Shown here piece by piece: positions 50,377 through 62,967 of a stretch of DNA of 64,000 nucleotides. The stretch covers positions 9,414,501 through 9,478,500 of the forward strand of contig NC_088787.1 in NCBI RefSeq assembly GCF_949628265.1, written 5' to 3'. Under the pieces are notes generated by a model, which saw only the letters and a list, made by a program, of their open reading frames with translations, did not search any database and had not been told where the DNA came from. A program made the position numbers and the translations under genes. Position 1 is the stretch's first letter. Each line of letters opens with the position of its first letter. The stretch is from Cloeon dipterum (lineage: Eukaryota; Arthropoda; Insecta; Ephemeroptera; Baetidae).

Positions 50377-53300
50377 ATGGGCTGGTGCCGGTTGGTGAGC
50401 ACTGCCGCGCTGCTGGTGCACGTGGCCAGTCCGCAGAGCAGCTTGGCATACGGCACCAACGTGCAGCGTCTATCCCGGGCGCACTTTGAGTTCACCCTGG
50501 ACCTTTACCGGCACCTGATGGAGGCGCCCGGCGGTCGGGACAACGTCCTCTTCTCGCCTTACTCCATCTACAACGTCTTGTCCATGCTGTTCCTCGGCGC
50601 CGGGGCCAGCTCCGACACGTCCAGGCAGCTCCGCCAGGCGCTGCACTACACCAACATGAGCTACGCCGAGGTCCACAACGCTTTCAAGCTCGTCCTCGAA
50701 AATTTCCAGGTAAATAAATGCGCATGAAATTATAAAAATGAAACTTTTGCTTGGGGCGCAGAAGCTATGCAAATTAATTAAAAATAAATAGGCTGAAATG
50801 TTGGTTAAAAGATATACAGCAGAAAGTGACCATGGATCTGTTGAATCAATTCGACCTGGTCCCGGCAAAATTGCGTACCTTTCAACAACCAAACACGAAT
50901 TTCCTTGTTGCAAGAAAAGTTCAACAATCAATTCGACAATGAAAATTTGGGTGTTTGTTGAACGTTGCGCAATTTTGCCGGGACCTGGACGAATTCCAAC
51001 AATATTAATTGCCAAAATGTAGAAAAATCCTTGTTGCCATTTCCAAGGAGTAAGAGGAATGATACTGGAAAAGCCTGGAAAATGCTTGTTTCCAATGCAT
51101 GAACTCATCCCTTAGGATTCAGTTAAAGCCTAAACTGACCTAAGGAGCGCTGTAATTTTTTGAAAAAATTGGCTGGAAAGTTAGCGTGCTTTTCAAATGG
51201 TAATGGCTGTCTCCTTACTTGAAATCCGATTTAATTTCAAAACCAAGAGTTTGCCCAATAAGTGGCATACACCGTTGAACAGATCTCGACGAGAGGAATC
51301 TAAATATGCCAAGAAAATGTTCAAGCACTGTAAATTTTGGAGAAAATTGGCAAAATTTGAATTTTTACTGTAGGAAGGTCCTTTTTTATTATTGCAAATT
51401 GTTGAACAAATTGTTTATCGGTCAATTGTTTAAGGCATCCAACAATTTAAATAATTTTCAATTGTTGCCCAGTATCATTCCACTTTAAGTCCTTGAGGAT
51501 TTCATTGAAGCTGATTATGGTACGCAGAACACTGTTAAATTTGAGAAATTGACTAGCAAAAGACGATCACTTCCTGCCTACTAGAAACATTTTTAGGTAG
51601 CAGCATTTCTTGACAAAATATATGAATTTTGAACGGTTTTATTCGTTTAGTTTTGAGTAAATTTTCTAATAAATGAAATCACTTCATGAGGGGTTGAAAA
51701 ATTTTAGCATTATTTTCAGTCAAATCTTTCTACCGTCGTTCTTTTAAGAATTCAGTGATTTTTACGAACTTTAAAGCAACATCATTGATAAAAATGTGTA
51801 TTTGTTTTTTCAGGATTTTTTCTTAAACTTTAACATAAATTTTTCTGTAAGAAAATTTAAAACTACCAATTTAAATCCAGATCACTACCCATAGTGTTGT
51901 GGGTGCTTTTCTTAGCTTTTAATCGTCACGTGTACAAAATCATGCTGTTTGAAGTTTGAAGAATCCTCTCAAACCGTCTGAAACTTCCAAAGCCTTCTAC
52001 AGATAATATAAGTATCACCATTATACAAAATTGAAAGCCTTTAGGTTTTGTTGCTAGAATTTTCTACAGGTTTTAAATCGGATTTTTCATTTTCAGTACA
52101 GAAATGTTTTTCGCAGTTAAAAACTAACCATTTCATTAAAAATATTGATGATTATTTTTTATTATTATTTTGGATAAAACCTGTTTGTCATCCTATCCTC
52201 TTCCATTCTTTTCAAGATAAATCATGTTCTTTATATTAGATAAAAACTTTATCTAATCCCTGTAAATATAGACAAACAAAATACATATTTTTACAATTAA
52301 TCTTGAGATTTACTATTTTTTTTAATATTATCCAGTAGAGATACTTATTTTGAGATCATGCTCCATTTGGGAAGCTCTTTCGCTTTTGGTAAATTTTTTT
52401 TTAGAACAAAATGATTTTTCTTAAAAACATTTTAAGTTCTGGTAATTAAGTTTCTTCCTCCTTAAAATATAAAGATGCCCAACAAAAGTTATTGTTTCGC
52501 GTAAATCGCGCTATGAAAACCTTCTAAATCGAACAAAAATCGGGCTCGTCCTTGTAGTCGAGCTTTCTTCAATATGCATTCATCTATAGTGGAGAATTCC
52601 TCATAAATTTAAAATTTTAAATTAACTATAAAACCGTCTTATGATATAAAAAATGAGTCCAAAATTCACAGTGAGCGTCTGTTGGTGACCTCTTCAAATT
52701 CCGTAAATTTTTAATTCAATGTGATGTGGACAAATGATTTTTATCATTTTATTTCATGCACCCATGAGCTGGCAATTAAATCATGGATACCAGGCATAAA
52801 TAATTTTTAGTGATACTTTTAAAATATCAAAAATACCAAAATTAAATGTTAAAATTCTGTCTAACAATTTTTGCTGGTCTCAGGTTTAATTAAATTCAAC
52901 ATAGCACATACTAACGTATACTTAAAATTTCGATTGTTTGCTGAAAAAGGTGCATAAATAAAATTACGACGGCAGACCATCAATCCTTATGATTTTTTTG
53001 AATGATAAGAAATTGCTTGGCTTAATTAATTTTTTTAAGACAAGTTGAATAATAGATATTGAAAAATAACTTAAGCTATGAAAAACAAAATCGTTTTAAG
53101 CTTTTTTTATTGATTAAAAATAAATTATAGTTAAATAGTAATTTAAATGTTTAAATAAATTTTGTTTGTAAAAACTTAATTCTTGATATAATAGTATTTA
53201 AAAATTAAAATTTAATTTAATTTAGTTATAAACTTTTTAAATTACAATACTAAAATTTGGTCAGGACTCGTATTACAACGACACGGTGCAAGTGGCGAAC

Positions 53301-56300
53301 GGCGTGTTCCGGCAGCAGGGTGTCGGCGTGTCGTCCTACTACGAACGGGCCCTCGAGGAGTTTTACAAGACGCGCATGGACGAGCTGGACTTCGCGGGTG
53401 ACCAGGAGTCGACGCGGACGTTCATCAACGACTGGGTGTCGCAGCGCACGGGCCACCGCATCCAGCAGCTGCTGACCAAGCCGCCGGCCGCCGACACGCA
53501 GCTCGTGCTCGTCAACGCGCTCTCCATGCGCGCCCGCTGGCTCTTCAGCTTCGACGAGGCGCACACCTTCGCCAAGGGACTTTTCTACATCAACTCGCAG
53601 AGAAGGTCAGTCCGAATTCGACATTCCTAATAACCATTCAAAAAAGTATTCACCTTTATTTTATTAAAATAATTATTCATTTCATTGAATAATAATTTTG
53701 ATGTGTCAAAAAACCTTTAACTTTATCTCAAGCATTCCGTTATAATAAATAAATTTGTAAGTGACTGTTAGTTGTACACCGATGGTGTCCAATAAAATGA
53801 ATAATAATATTTATTAAAATAATTAGACAATTGTTGATGATTTTTTATATGAATTATAGATTTATAGCAATGCGCAACGCCTACATTGGGTTTTATAAAG
53901 CAAATTTTGATATATCAATAATTCCTTCACAATTCAGATAGTTCAATGAAAGTACAAAAATTATGAAAATAGAGAGCAGATTTTTAGGAGAAGGGTATTT
54001 TCCTGGTCTTATTAAAGGAAAAACAAGACAGAGAGTTTTCATAATTCCATTGAATTTCCAAATGATTATTTTATTTAGATAAATCGGTACCGGTAGAATC
54101 AGGATTCGCCAATTTTGCGCAGAAATGCACCACTAGTTTTTGTGCTAAAAATCACTTGTTTTTCTGAATTTTTCCGAATTGAATCCCGAAAAGGTCATAT
54201 TTTGAGCGAAATAAGTCAGAAATTGTTTGAAAATTACGATGGTGGTGTTCAAATTTTCGTTGAAACCGCAGGGGCTTTTGTAAAAGTCATTATATTTAGT
54301 CATCCGTCTTCAGATCTTCAATAAAAATGCATGTGTTGGAAAAATACGCAATATTGCACATAAAAACGCAAAAACTGTGTTTTTTCCAGAAAAATGCGGG
54401 TTTTTGGAAACCCTTACAAGCATTGATCGTTTGTAATTTGATTAATGGACGTTTAACATTAAATAAATTTCGGTAAGTGTTTCAGAAAATCCTCAAAAAT
54501 GCGGAAAACCCCAGAAAAAGCAGTTTTTTTGCAATTCAGTGTTCCGTAAAGATTTCAGAACATGCCAATTTTCTGGAATCCCTGCAATTTTTATTATTTT
54601 AGACTCAATTTTTACATTTTTACTCTGTTTCGTCCATTTTTTCGTTGTGATTACGAAGCCAAGAATCGCAATGCCGCATATTTTTAAGATCGTTTTTGAA
54701 ACAATTTTTTTCTATCCAGGTATTCCTCTGTCCAAATGTTTTTTTTTTTCAAAAATGAAACAGAATTGCAATTTAGGAAATTTTCAGGGTCTGAAACTTG
54801 TCCAATGTCCACTATTTTACTTCTTAATGTTAGCTTGACGAAATTAAAAATAATTTTTATTTTAAATAAAATATTTTCAGCCAACTCGTCAGCCTTTCCA
54901 CTGTTTCGATCACATAAAAGTTCACTTTCCAAAATCGAGGATATTGATAAATTCGTAATTGAAATCTAAAAATTACTAAAAGGTAAAATTTCTATAGATT
55001 TAATTTATTTTATCAACAAAAGCAATTATTATTATAAATCACTGATGTACAAAAGATAGCCTAGTTCCATTCATTTTATACCCTTTTCAAGCATATCGAA
55101 GTGAATTGAAGTTGAATTCGCGGGCGAGCTATGCAGCGGCGCGGGAGGCGCATTTCGAGAGATGACGCAAAAGTAATCGGCGTGCCTGCTGGTGTCGCAT
55201 TAAAATACTTGTGCACAGAAGAGAGCGAGCGACGTGGAGGAAATTAACGCGCATTAATATGTAGGGAGGCGCGGATGAGGAAACGCGGTGCGCTTCTCGT
55301 TCGCGGAATAAAACCCGAAAGCGAGTCGCTCTCGCGCTGCTCTCTCACGGGGTGCGTGCAGTGAGCGAGAGAGAGAGAAGAGAGAGACAGACGTACGAGA
55401 AACGAATCGCCGAGTATCAAAACGCGCACGCCATTTCTCCCGTCGGCCGCGCGCGGTATTTGCAATTTGGCCTGCGACTCGCTCTGCATGCCTGATGCAG
55501 ATTTCCTCCGGATATCCACGCATTCATCAATCACTCATTTCATTGATCAACAATGCCGATCGCCGCCGACACTCGATTAGGATCTGCCGCATATTTATTT
55601 GCACAGGAATGCGTCTCCTGGAACACGAGACGCAGCACAGCACAGCAGCAGCACAGAAATCTTCGCGTGTCGCCCGCCTCTCCCTTCCTCTTACGCAATA
55701 ACTGATGCAAAATTAATTAACAAACGCACATACTGCAAGTAGCATCACACCGGGAAAAGTAGTATTTGTTTTATTGTTTTACTCAGTCAGCTTTCTTCAT
55801 TGCTACAGTTTCATTTTAAAAATTTTATCATCATAAATTCGTTTCCTGTTGACACACTTTTAATTTTTATGTGTACTTTTTAGGCGCTTTGAACACAATA
55901 ATATAAAATAGGATGCTCATTAAAAAACCCGGCACCTTTTGGAATTGACTTTTTAGTCTATTATGAATTTGATTTAAAACCTTGATTTTCCATAAACACA
56001 TTTTAATTTTTATAGCAAATTTAGACAATAAAAATAAGGAATTTACCTTTATTTATTTTATTTTTCTTTATGAGGTTCAATAAATTAAAAAACTTCAAAT
56101 TTTGAAAGTGAAGAAAAGAAGCGATTTTTGACATAATGCACGCTTCAGCTAAATTTTCTTATGTAGACACAAAAAATTGCTCATTAAACATAAATGTTGT
56201 CCAATCATCTTTGATAACTAGTATTGCAATCCAAATGTTGACTAAAATACGAGGGTTTGTCATAATAAAAAAATTATTCCGTTAGTTTTTCACCCAAAAA

Positions 56301-59300
56301 TTAAGAGTTTTGAACTGCCATAAAATGGATCAAAAAGTAATTTTTAAACCTTCTATCACATTAGTGCAGTTTAAAATCGAACAATAATGCTGCAATCATT
56401 TTTTTTCCAACTTTACTCGCTTTATTAGAGTATATTTAAAATTAGGAAAAGCTCCGTTTTCAGGAAAATTGCTTCATCAATTGCAGTTCCTAGAAATAGC
56501 ATATTCTTCATTATTTTAATGCAATATCGGATGAATGAGCAAACGGAAAAAAAACTAAAATTCCTTTGGCGTACAGTAGATTTCATTGACATTGTTCAGA
56601 ATTTTTTTATTAAGTCCAGAATGGTTTCCAGTAACAGAAAAAAGATACAGAGCAAGAAAATAGAGCAGTCTGAGGGACCGCAATATGAGAACGTGCGAAA
56701 TATATTACGTTTTCTTAGCTCCTCAGTTCAAAACCACATAGAGTATTTAATTTAATCCAAAAAATTGAAAAAATAGCCTACAAGTGAAATTTAAACTTCA
56801 ATTTTCCTCCAATTTATTATAAAGTGCACGAAGGTCAAAATATTGTTATATCAAACAGTATTTTTTTAATTTATTTTTCAGATTTGAAATCCCGATGATG
56901 ATCGGCAAATTCAAGCTTCCGCTAGGCTACAGTCAAGACCTGGAATGCAGAGTGCTGGAGATTCCGTTCAAGGAGCGACGCATCAGTCTCTTCATCCTGC
57001 TTCCGGATGACCTGGACAGAGGGCTGGCCCGCCTCGAGGAGCACATGTCTTCAGACACCATCAAAGCGCTCTTCTCCACGCTCAAAGTCAGTTCATATTT
57101 TTGCTATGTTACAAATTCGCATTGCATATAATTCAATTGCTATTATAAATTTATTTTGAATAACAATTGTTTTTATAAATTAATTTGTTTAAAATAATTT
57201 CCACTTTATTTTCAAACACTAATATAAGCGAATATTTTCAAAACTGTAATTGCGAGAAATTCGTTTGGTTACTGGGCACTATACAAATATTCATTTTCAC
57301 TGAAAAAATCAACTTTTCGAGTATATCTGTGGGGGGAAAAACGTTTCTGCTCGGCACCTGATGACTGAAGAGCCGTTTTTTCCACGTTGGCGCGTGGGAT
57401 CGAAGCGACGACGAGTCGATGAAAAGCGATTCCGGCTTTGAGAAGACCGCTATTTATTAGTAGTAAATTTACAGAGAAACTGTTGTTGTTGGGTGTGTAG
57501 GTGGCAGGCGGCGAGCAGATTTTTTCGACCCGGAATTGAATTATAAAGTCTCTTAATTATTTACACGCGCGCGTTTTGTTTTATGGCGCGGTGGGAGGTC
57601 TGTGCGGTGCGGCCGAGAGAGGGACACAGACGTCCACCCAATCACTGTATAAACGGCCACACAAGGACACACGAGGGGCTCGAGGGGTCAGTGCTCCAGG
57701 TGGCACTGTGCCGTACTCGCCATTCATCATTTCTCGCTCATGATCAGAAAGCAAACCGGTGTCTAACGAGCAGAACATGAACTAAATTTATTTATTCCTT
57801 TAACACCTTATTAAACATGCAAAAAAAAGTGAAAATAGGCACTTGAAAAAGCGATCAGGTCGCTAAAACGTCGGCAGTCAAGAGATGGCCGAGCCATCCA
57901 AGGTGTTAAAATTAAAGGATAATTTATTATAATCTTGTAATGCTGAATCTTTAATTGCATCATCTGTTTCAGCCAATGAATATATATTATGTTCTATTGA
58001 AGGGATTCTAAAACAGTGCAAAGAAATGAATATATAAATTTTTCTTTAAAATATTTAAATATGTGGAAAGAAAATAATTGTATTGTTTATAATTTTTTTT
58101 AATAAAAATTTAAAAAATGTTTAATGTTCAAAAAATAATTATATATCATTATTAAATTAATAAGTTTTAAATAACGTAGCATTTAGCATATTATATTCAA
58201 TCAATTAAATTAAAATAAGATTTATAATAAAATACAATTGGTTGGAAAGTAAATCTAACGCGCCGTATTCGTTTCAGGACGAGATGGTGAACATCCGGCT
58301 TCCTCGCTTCCGGGTGTCCCAGAGCGCCAACTTAGTGGAGGCGTTGGTGCGAATGGGCGTCGCAGACATCTTCTCCGCGTCCAAGGCTGACTTTTCCGGC
58401 ATGTCTGACGACCGCAGCATTCACATCAGCGACATTGCCCACAAGTAATTCTATTCAAACTTTATCGCAGCCGCTGCACTCGATGCTTAGCATGACTGTC
58501 TCTCACCAAGATTGAAAATAACTCGAAATTTTTACACAGCTAATGTGCAATAATTTTAATTAAATTTATGTTCAAAATTTAACAGGCAATTCGCTAACAG
58601 ATGGCACCACCGTATATTTTCGTAATAAATTTATTTTAAGGCACTTCCGCTGCGATTTCAGACTCAATCTAGCTACTTTGCATTCTTCACTTAATTTGTT
58701 TTCTTTTGACGTGCTGAAAACCAAAATCGGTTAAGCCAATTGCCGTAGAATCGAGAAATTAATTTTTTAATAAAAAATATTTTCCAACGTTTCTACGGTG
58801 AATTGCAGGACTGATTTTGGTTTTCAGCACGTCCTAAAAAAGCGTATTAATTGAAGAATGCCCACTAGCAGGATCGAGTCTAAAATCACAGCGGAAGTGC
58901 CTTAAAATTAAATTTATCACTAAAATATACAGTGGTGCCATCTGTTGGCGGCTTTAAACACTAAGGATTTATACAACTGGTGAACTATGCAAAATTTAAA
59001 GCCACTTAAATTAATTAAAACATTAAATTTTTGGTGATGATTGATTTATTTCCTTTCAAAAATTAAATTTAGTACTCAAATTGTTTATTTACTATTTTTA
59101 AATTATTTATTAAATGACCTTGATGGTCCTGGAACACAGAAAAAACAGTCGATTGCCTAGATCTATAGATTTCATTAATCAATTATAAACTTCCTTTAAT
59201 ATTTCCTGTTCACGCCATTAGTTTAAAAATTACTCTATTTTCCAGGACAATTTTGGAAATCCGCGAGAGTGGGGCGGACGCAGCTTCGGCGACAGCGACC

Positions 59301-59438
59301 GGGCTGGAGCGGATAGGCTCGTTCGGTGACAAGTACTTTGAAGTGGACCACCCGTTTCTCTTCTTCATCTGGGACTACCGCAGTGGAATCGTACTCTTCA
59401 TGGGCAGAGTGGCCGACCCCACGCCCATCACCGAGTGA
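50377..59438 (+). CDS. Secreted inhibitory-type serpin
   Basis: Five coding exons: 50377-50709, 53265-53605, 56882-57086, 58278-58444, 59246-59438. Joins are in phase and give 412 residues, the normal serpin length. A signal peptide (about 1-24) leads into helix A (FEFTLDLYRHLM), SPYSIYNVLSMLFLGA, VNALSMRARWLFSF, the FKLPLGYSQDLECRVLEIPF breach region, LPRFRVSQSANLVEALVRMG and ISDIAHKTILEI. The hinge, ESGADAASATAT (356-367), has the small residues needed for loop insertion, so inhibition of a protease is likely. Counting from the hinge, the cleavage site falls at R371-I372 or one residue on, favouring a trypsin-like target; this is inferred. The C-terminal HPFLFFIWD and VLFMGRVADP are typical. 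An acceptor-like CCTCAG just upstream (near 50355) suggests a non-coding 5' exon elsewhere. Introns 1, 2 and 4 are large or carry transposons. I cannot name the orthologue. Confidence 0.93.
50848..50997. mobile_element. 150-bp foldback element in serpin intron 1
   Basis: Two inverted arms of about 54 bp (left TCCCGGCAAAATTGCG near 50860-50875; right CGCAATTTTGCCGGGA inverse) around a spacer of about 43 bp. A few mismatches in each arm. It lies 60 bp from the next MITE. No other copy was seen in the window. Confidence 0.75.
51056..51484 (+). mobile_element. MITE of the GATACTG family, copy 3
   Basis: Bounded by AGAGGAATGATACTGG and CAGTATCATTCCACT, same orientation as copy 2 and nearly identical to it over about 430 bp. 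It lies in serpin intron 1. Confidence 0.85.
51485..53264 (+). other. Remainder of serpin intron 1
   Basis: AT-rich, no exon found. GTCTGTTGGTGACCTC near 52678 recalls the end of the foldback MITE arms and may be a decayed fragment. Confidence 0.5.
53606..56881 (+). other. Serpin intron 2 with a CpG- and GAGA-rich block
   Basis: A 3.3-kb intron. The middle (about 55120-55690) is CpG-rich and carries GAGAG runs at 55363-55388, in sharp contrast to the AT-rich rest. It could be an internal promoter or enhancer. No coding exon found. Confidence 0.5.
57087..58277 (+). other. Serpin intron 3
   Basis: A 1.2-kb intron with a CpG-rich block (about 57350-57770) and the small hairpin element at 57797-57918. 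The two overlapping frames on opposite strands at 57581-57780 have no recognisable content. Confidence 0.5.
57797..57918. repeat. Small hairpin-bearing element
   Basis: CCTTTAACACCTT on the left is answered by AAGGTGTTAAAATTAAAGG on the right. Inside is a stem-loop, GCGATCAGGTCGC, preceded by CTTGAAAAA and followed by TAAAACGTCGG. The layout recalls a degenerate hammerhead-type core, but key bases differ. Confidence 0.4.
58592..58980. mobile_element. Foldback MITE with CTCF-like motifs, copy D
   Basis: Lies in serpin intron 4. The left end is cut back to CGCTAACAGATGGCACCACC; the right end is complete, ...AAACACTAAGGATTTATACAACTGG at 58980 (this run is the outer boundary shared with copies A and C). 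Motifs at 58594-58609 and, inverted, 58933-58948. Confidence 0.85.
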
Positions 59439-59806
59439 TCGTTTCTCAGCAGAAACCAAGAGAATCTTGCATTTGTCCTTTCATGCGGTCGTCGTGGCGG
59501 AGTAAAATTTTTCGGACTCGCGGAGGCATATAAAGCGAAATGGGGGTTTTGGATCTTATTTGTATTAATCACAGTGCCAATGTACATATACAAATTTTCG
59601 AATCAGTGTTTTTGCCGATCGGAGAGGAGCATCATGGAAAATTCACTGTTGGTAAAACACATACACTAATTTAATTTAAAAAAAAAACGTAAATGTTGTT
59701 TTCTTTGAAATTCTTAAAATTATAGATCTCATAGAGTTTATCGTGTGCATGCAATGGTCACATTCCAATTCTGCCGGTTATACTCGTTTGAATAACTTTT
59801 ATAAAA

Positions 59807-59812
59807 AATAAA
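59807..59812 (+). terminator. Candidate serpin poly(A) signal
   Basis: AATAAA about 370 nt beyond the serpin stop codon, in a run of A-rich sequence. Support is positional. Confidence 0.35.
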
Positions 59813-61423
59813 AATACAACAAAATTACATGTTAGTTCACTAACCTTCGTTAATTATTACGGATGATGTTAACTTCTTTTTATGATTAGAATTTTTGGAT
59901 CATTGACCCAATGGGCCCGAGAACTCTTATGTAAATTATTTTTGAATTAAAACTTCTATAGCATTAGAAATCTGTTCTTATTTTTTACCACAGTAAATAT
60001 CACACTTTTTGACACAAGAAAAATTGCAGCAAAATAAAGGAAAATATATCCTGTTACTCAAAGTTAAAATTTGCGGGTATGCCAGCGTATTTGGTGTTTT
60101 CCAATTTTTTTTTTCAAATTCAAAACTCATTAGTGTCACACAAATTGTACTCCTGTTATTTTATTTTTAATTTTCACAAAAATTTTGAGATATCAGATCT
60201 TCTACAAAGGAAAGTTTTTTTACCATATTTTAGCTGCAGCAAAGTTTTGGTCTTTTTACACACATTATGGCACACAAAAAAGATTTATCAAAAATCGTCT
60301 TTATTTGTTTATTATCGGCATGAGCTGGTTTTTTTGCGATCGAAACAGAATCTCCAATTCAATTAAGTGCTAATAAAAGCCATAATTTTTATTAAAAAGA
60401 ATGAAATAAGCACTATTTATGGGCCGCCGCTTTAGGAAGCAGTATTTTAAGGATTTTGTAACAATGTAACTACTAAGGACATTTTGCAATGTGCCCAGGT
60501 ACCAGATTTAATTTATTTTTTTAGCTAAGCAACAATAAAATTGAAGTGTCAGAAGTGAAAAAATGAAATCTGGGAAAGATAAAAATAAAACTCCAGAATT
60601 TTCCCGATATCTCAAGAAATTAAAAGACAGACTATTCTACAAAACAACATCTATGAAAATTTTCCCAATGGAACAAATTTAAAAATCTAGAGAAAACCTC
60701 GTTGCCGCCACCAACTGAAGCCTCCCATCAGTCCGAGTAGGAAAATTGTCCATGTGCTATAAGGTTATTGGAAAACAGAGCTAGTGGTTTATTTACCCGG
60801 ATGGTGTGTTGTGCTTTTTATTTTCTCTCAGTTTGTTAAACCGCAAAAGCGAGTCCCAAGAGACCACTTTGTTGTCGGGTTGCGGAACGTCGCTCAAAGA
60901 GAAAAGCGACTCTATTTCCTTGTTCAGACATCTCATTACCACTGATATGGACTCCGCTTCCAGTTCCAGACGCGAGAGCTGGGCAATTCTTTTTTAATCC
61001 CTCTCAGCTCGGCGCCGCTACTGGCACACACACACAACTATTTGTCCGGGAGCAGCAAGCGAGGTTAAATCCTCTCGTCCTGACGGCAATCGATATATAT
61101 CCACATGGAGACGGTGGCTACACTGATTTTTCTTGCACCATTTGAATTGCAAAAACAATTCGAGATCACTAACAGCCACTCTAAGACAAACTTGTTGCAT
61201 TTCTATTATCCTTAACATTTTTACAAAGTTATTACTGTTCGTAGATTAAAGGAAAATCACTAGCTAATTTTGTCCTGCCATTTTTTTTAATCGCATATCG
61301 CATGACAATAATAAATCGAAAATCTTTCATTTTGTTCAATTTTATTTAAAAATTTTAATTCTTTTTTTAAAGAGATTGGTGCACATCAAACATGAGTGAT
61401 TTTATTTAGTTAGAGGGGACTGA

Positions 61424-61790
61424 TGCTATGCATGAATCGAAAAGAATCCTTGTTGCCGGACTAGAAACAATTTTTTTAAAGGAATGAGTTTTAAAGCCAG
61501 AACTGACCAAGATCAGTTTTTAGGTCGCTGCTTGCAAATACTGTCTCCCTGTTTGAAATCTTTTAATTTAAAAAAAAAGAGTCTTCCAAAAAGTTGCATA
61601 CATCCTGTGTATGTAGGACAGTTATAGATATTGACGAGAGGAATTAAAATCTGCCAAGAAAATTGGGTCAAAAGCTGTAAACTTTGTAGAAAATTGGCAA
61701 AATTTGAAATTTATCTGTTACTAAATTACCTCTTTTTATATTTTTGCAAATTTTGTAGATTTCAATTGTTGACGCAATCAACTTCAGTGA
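61424..61790 (+). repeat. Diverged relative of the GATACTG MITE
   Basis: Shares the order of blocks with copies 2 and 3 (CTTGTTGCC, CTGTCTCCCT-TTTGAAATC, CGAGAGGAAT, ATGCCAAGAAAA-like CTGCCAAGAAAA, GAAAATTGGCAAAATTTGAA, TTTTTGCAAATT) but with many changes and no clean ends. Confidence 0.55.
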
Positions 61791-62967
61791 CTGGTTAGCG
61801 AAAAATAATTGTAATAGTTTTTTCCAGCATAAATCATCTACTTTTAAACCTTAAATAAATTAATCTAGCAATAACGAACAATTCAGAAAACCAAACGATC
61901 GCATAATTCAGATTTTCTTGCTAATTTTTCCTAAAATCGTAACTGCTCTAGGTATTTTTAGCATTCATTTTATTAATTACATTTGAAAGATAATCAACAA
62001 ACAATCAATTATTATATTTTGTCGCGCTCAAATTGACCGAGTCGATTTTTATTGCCTACATTCAAACTACAGGCTCCGCTGGAAAAATCGCTGCTGAACA
62101 ACGCGTGAAACGCGTCCACTTAGCTGCGACGGGAAGTACAACCGTCGATGACGAACCGGCGCAACAACGGAGGAGCACTACACTGTATCACAACAGCAGT
62201 TTTTGTTGCTATGTGTCTTTGATATTATTTTGTGATTACAGCAGAATTTATAAAAAGATTTTGAGACGTCATACTGGTTTTTTCTTGCAGAATAATGAGC
62301 CAATATAACACAAAACGTCACTTATTACTCCTATTCGGCATCGAATTCAACTAACGTAAAAGCTTTAGCTCTAGCAAAAATTAATCTCATAAAATCATGT
62401 ATATCATTGTTGATTATTTCTTTTTCCAACAGAAAATTTGCCTCTCTATTTGGTGCATAATGAGGCCAATAAAACAGGAAAACTCTGACGAGAAGCCAAC
62501 GAAAACGGATGTCAAGAAGCGAGAACGCGCAGTAAAATACAAATCAATTTTTTACTGGAAAAACCGCAGCTTCAAACAGAGTTGGCAACAGCTAGGAGCT
62601 CTAAAATGCGAAATTGTTCAAGATTGAATTATCCTCTAGTCTTTATACTCCACCAATGAATCAGTTCAGTAAAAAATAAAGATGGTTAAGCATTTTTTAC
62701 AGTTGTAATTTAAATTATATGACTCAATATAAAACTCACTGTCGTATTTATTATTTAAAAGAAACAGTTTATTTTTTAAGATGAAAATTGAGGGTTACAG
62801 ATATTGATGTGTACGATTTTTACAGTCAAAAGCTAGATTTTTCAAACTTTTAAACAGGAAACCAGGTAAATGATGTCCATATGACAAAACGTGTGCTCAA
62901 AAACACCACAATATGATTCATTTTTTAGTTCGCTCTGTCCAGCCACATAGTAAGGCGTGAAAACAAC

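Larger units (their letters stand above)
59439..62967. other. Spacer between the serpin and the Thr-rich gene
   Basis: Serpin 3' UTR first, then AT-rich sequence. It holds a decayed GATACTG-family MITE (61424-61790) and frames at 62033-62308 and 62397-62627 whose content I do not recognise and whose splice context is unconvincing. Confidence 0.5.

Noticed and set aside
57581-57780. 65-codon frames on both strands in serpin intron 3
   Set aside because: Mirror frames of a CpG-rich block, with no domain content.
62033-62627. Two frames of 91 and 76 codons ahead of the Thr-rich gene
   Set aside because: No recognisable domain, no consistent splice phases linking them to each other or to the gene downstream.
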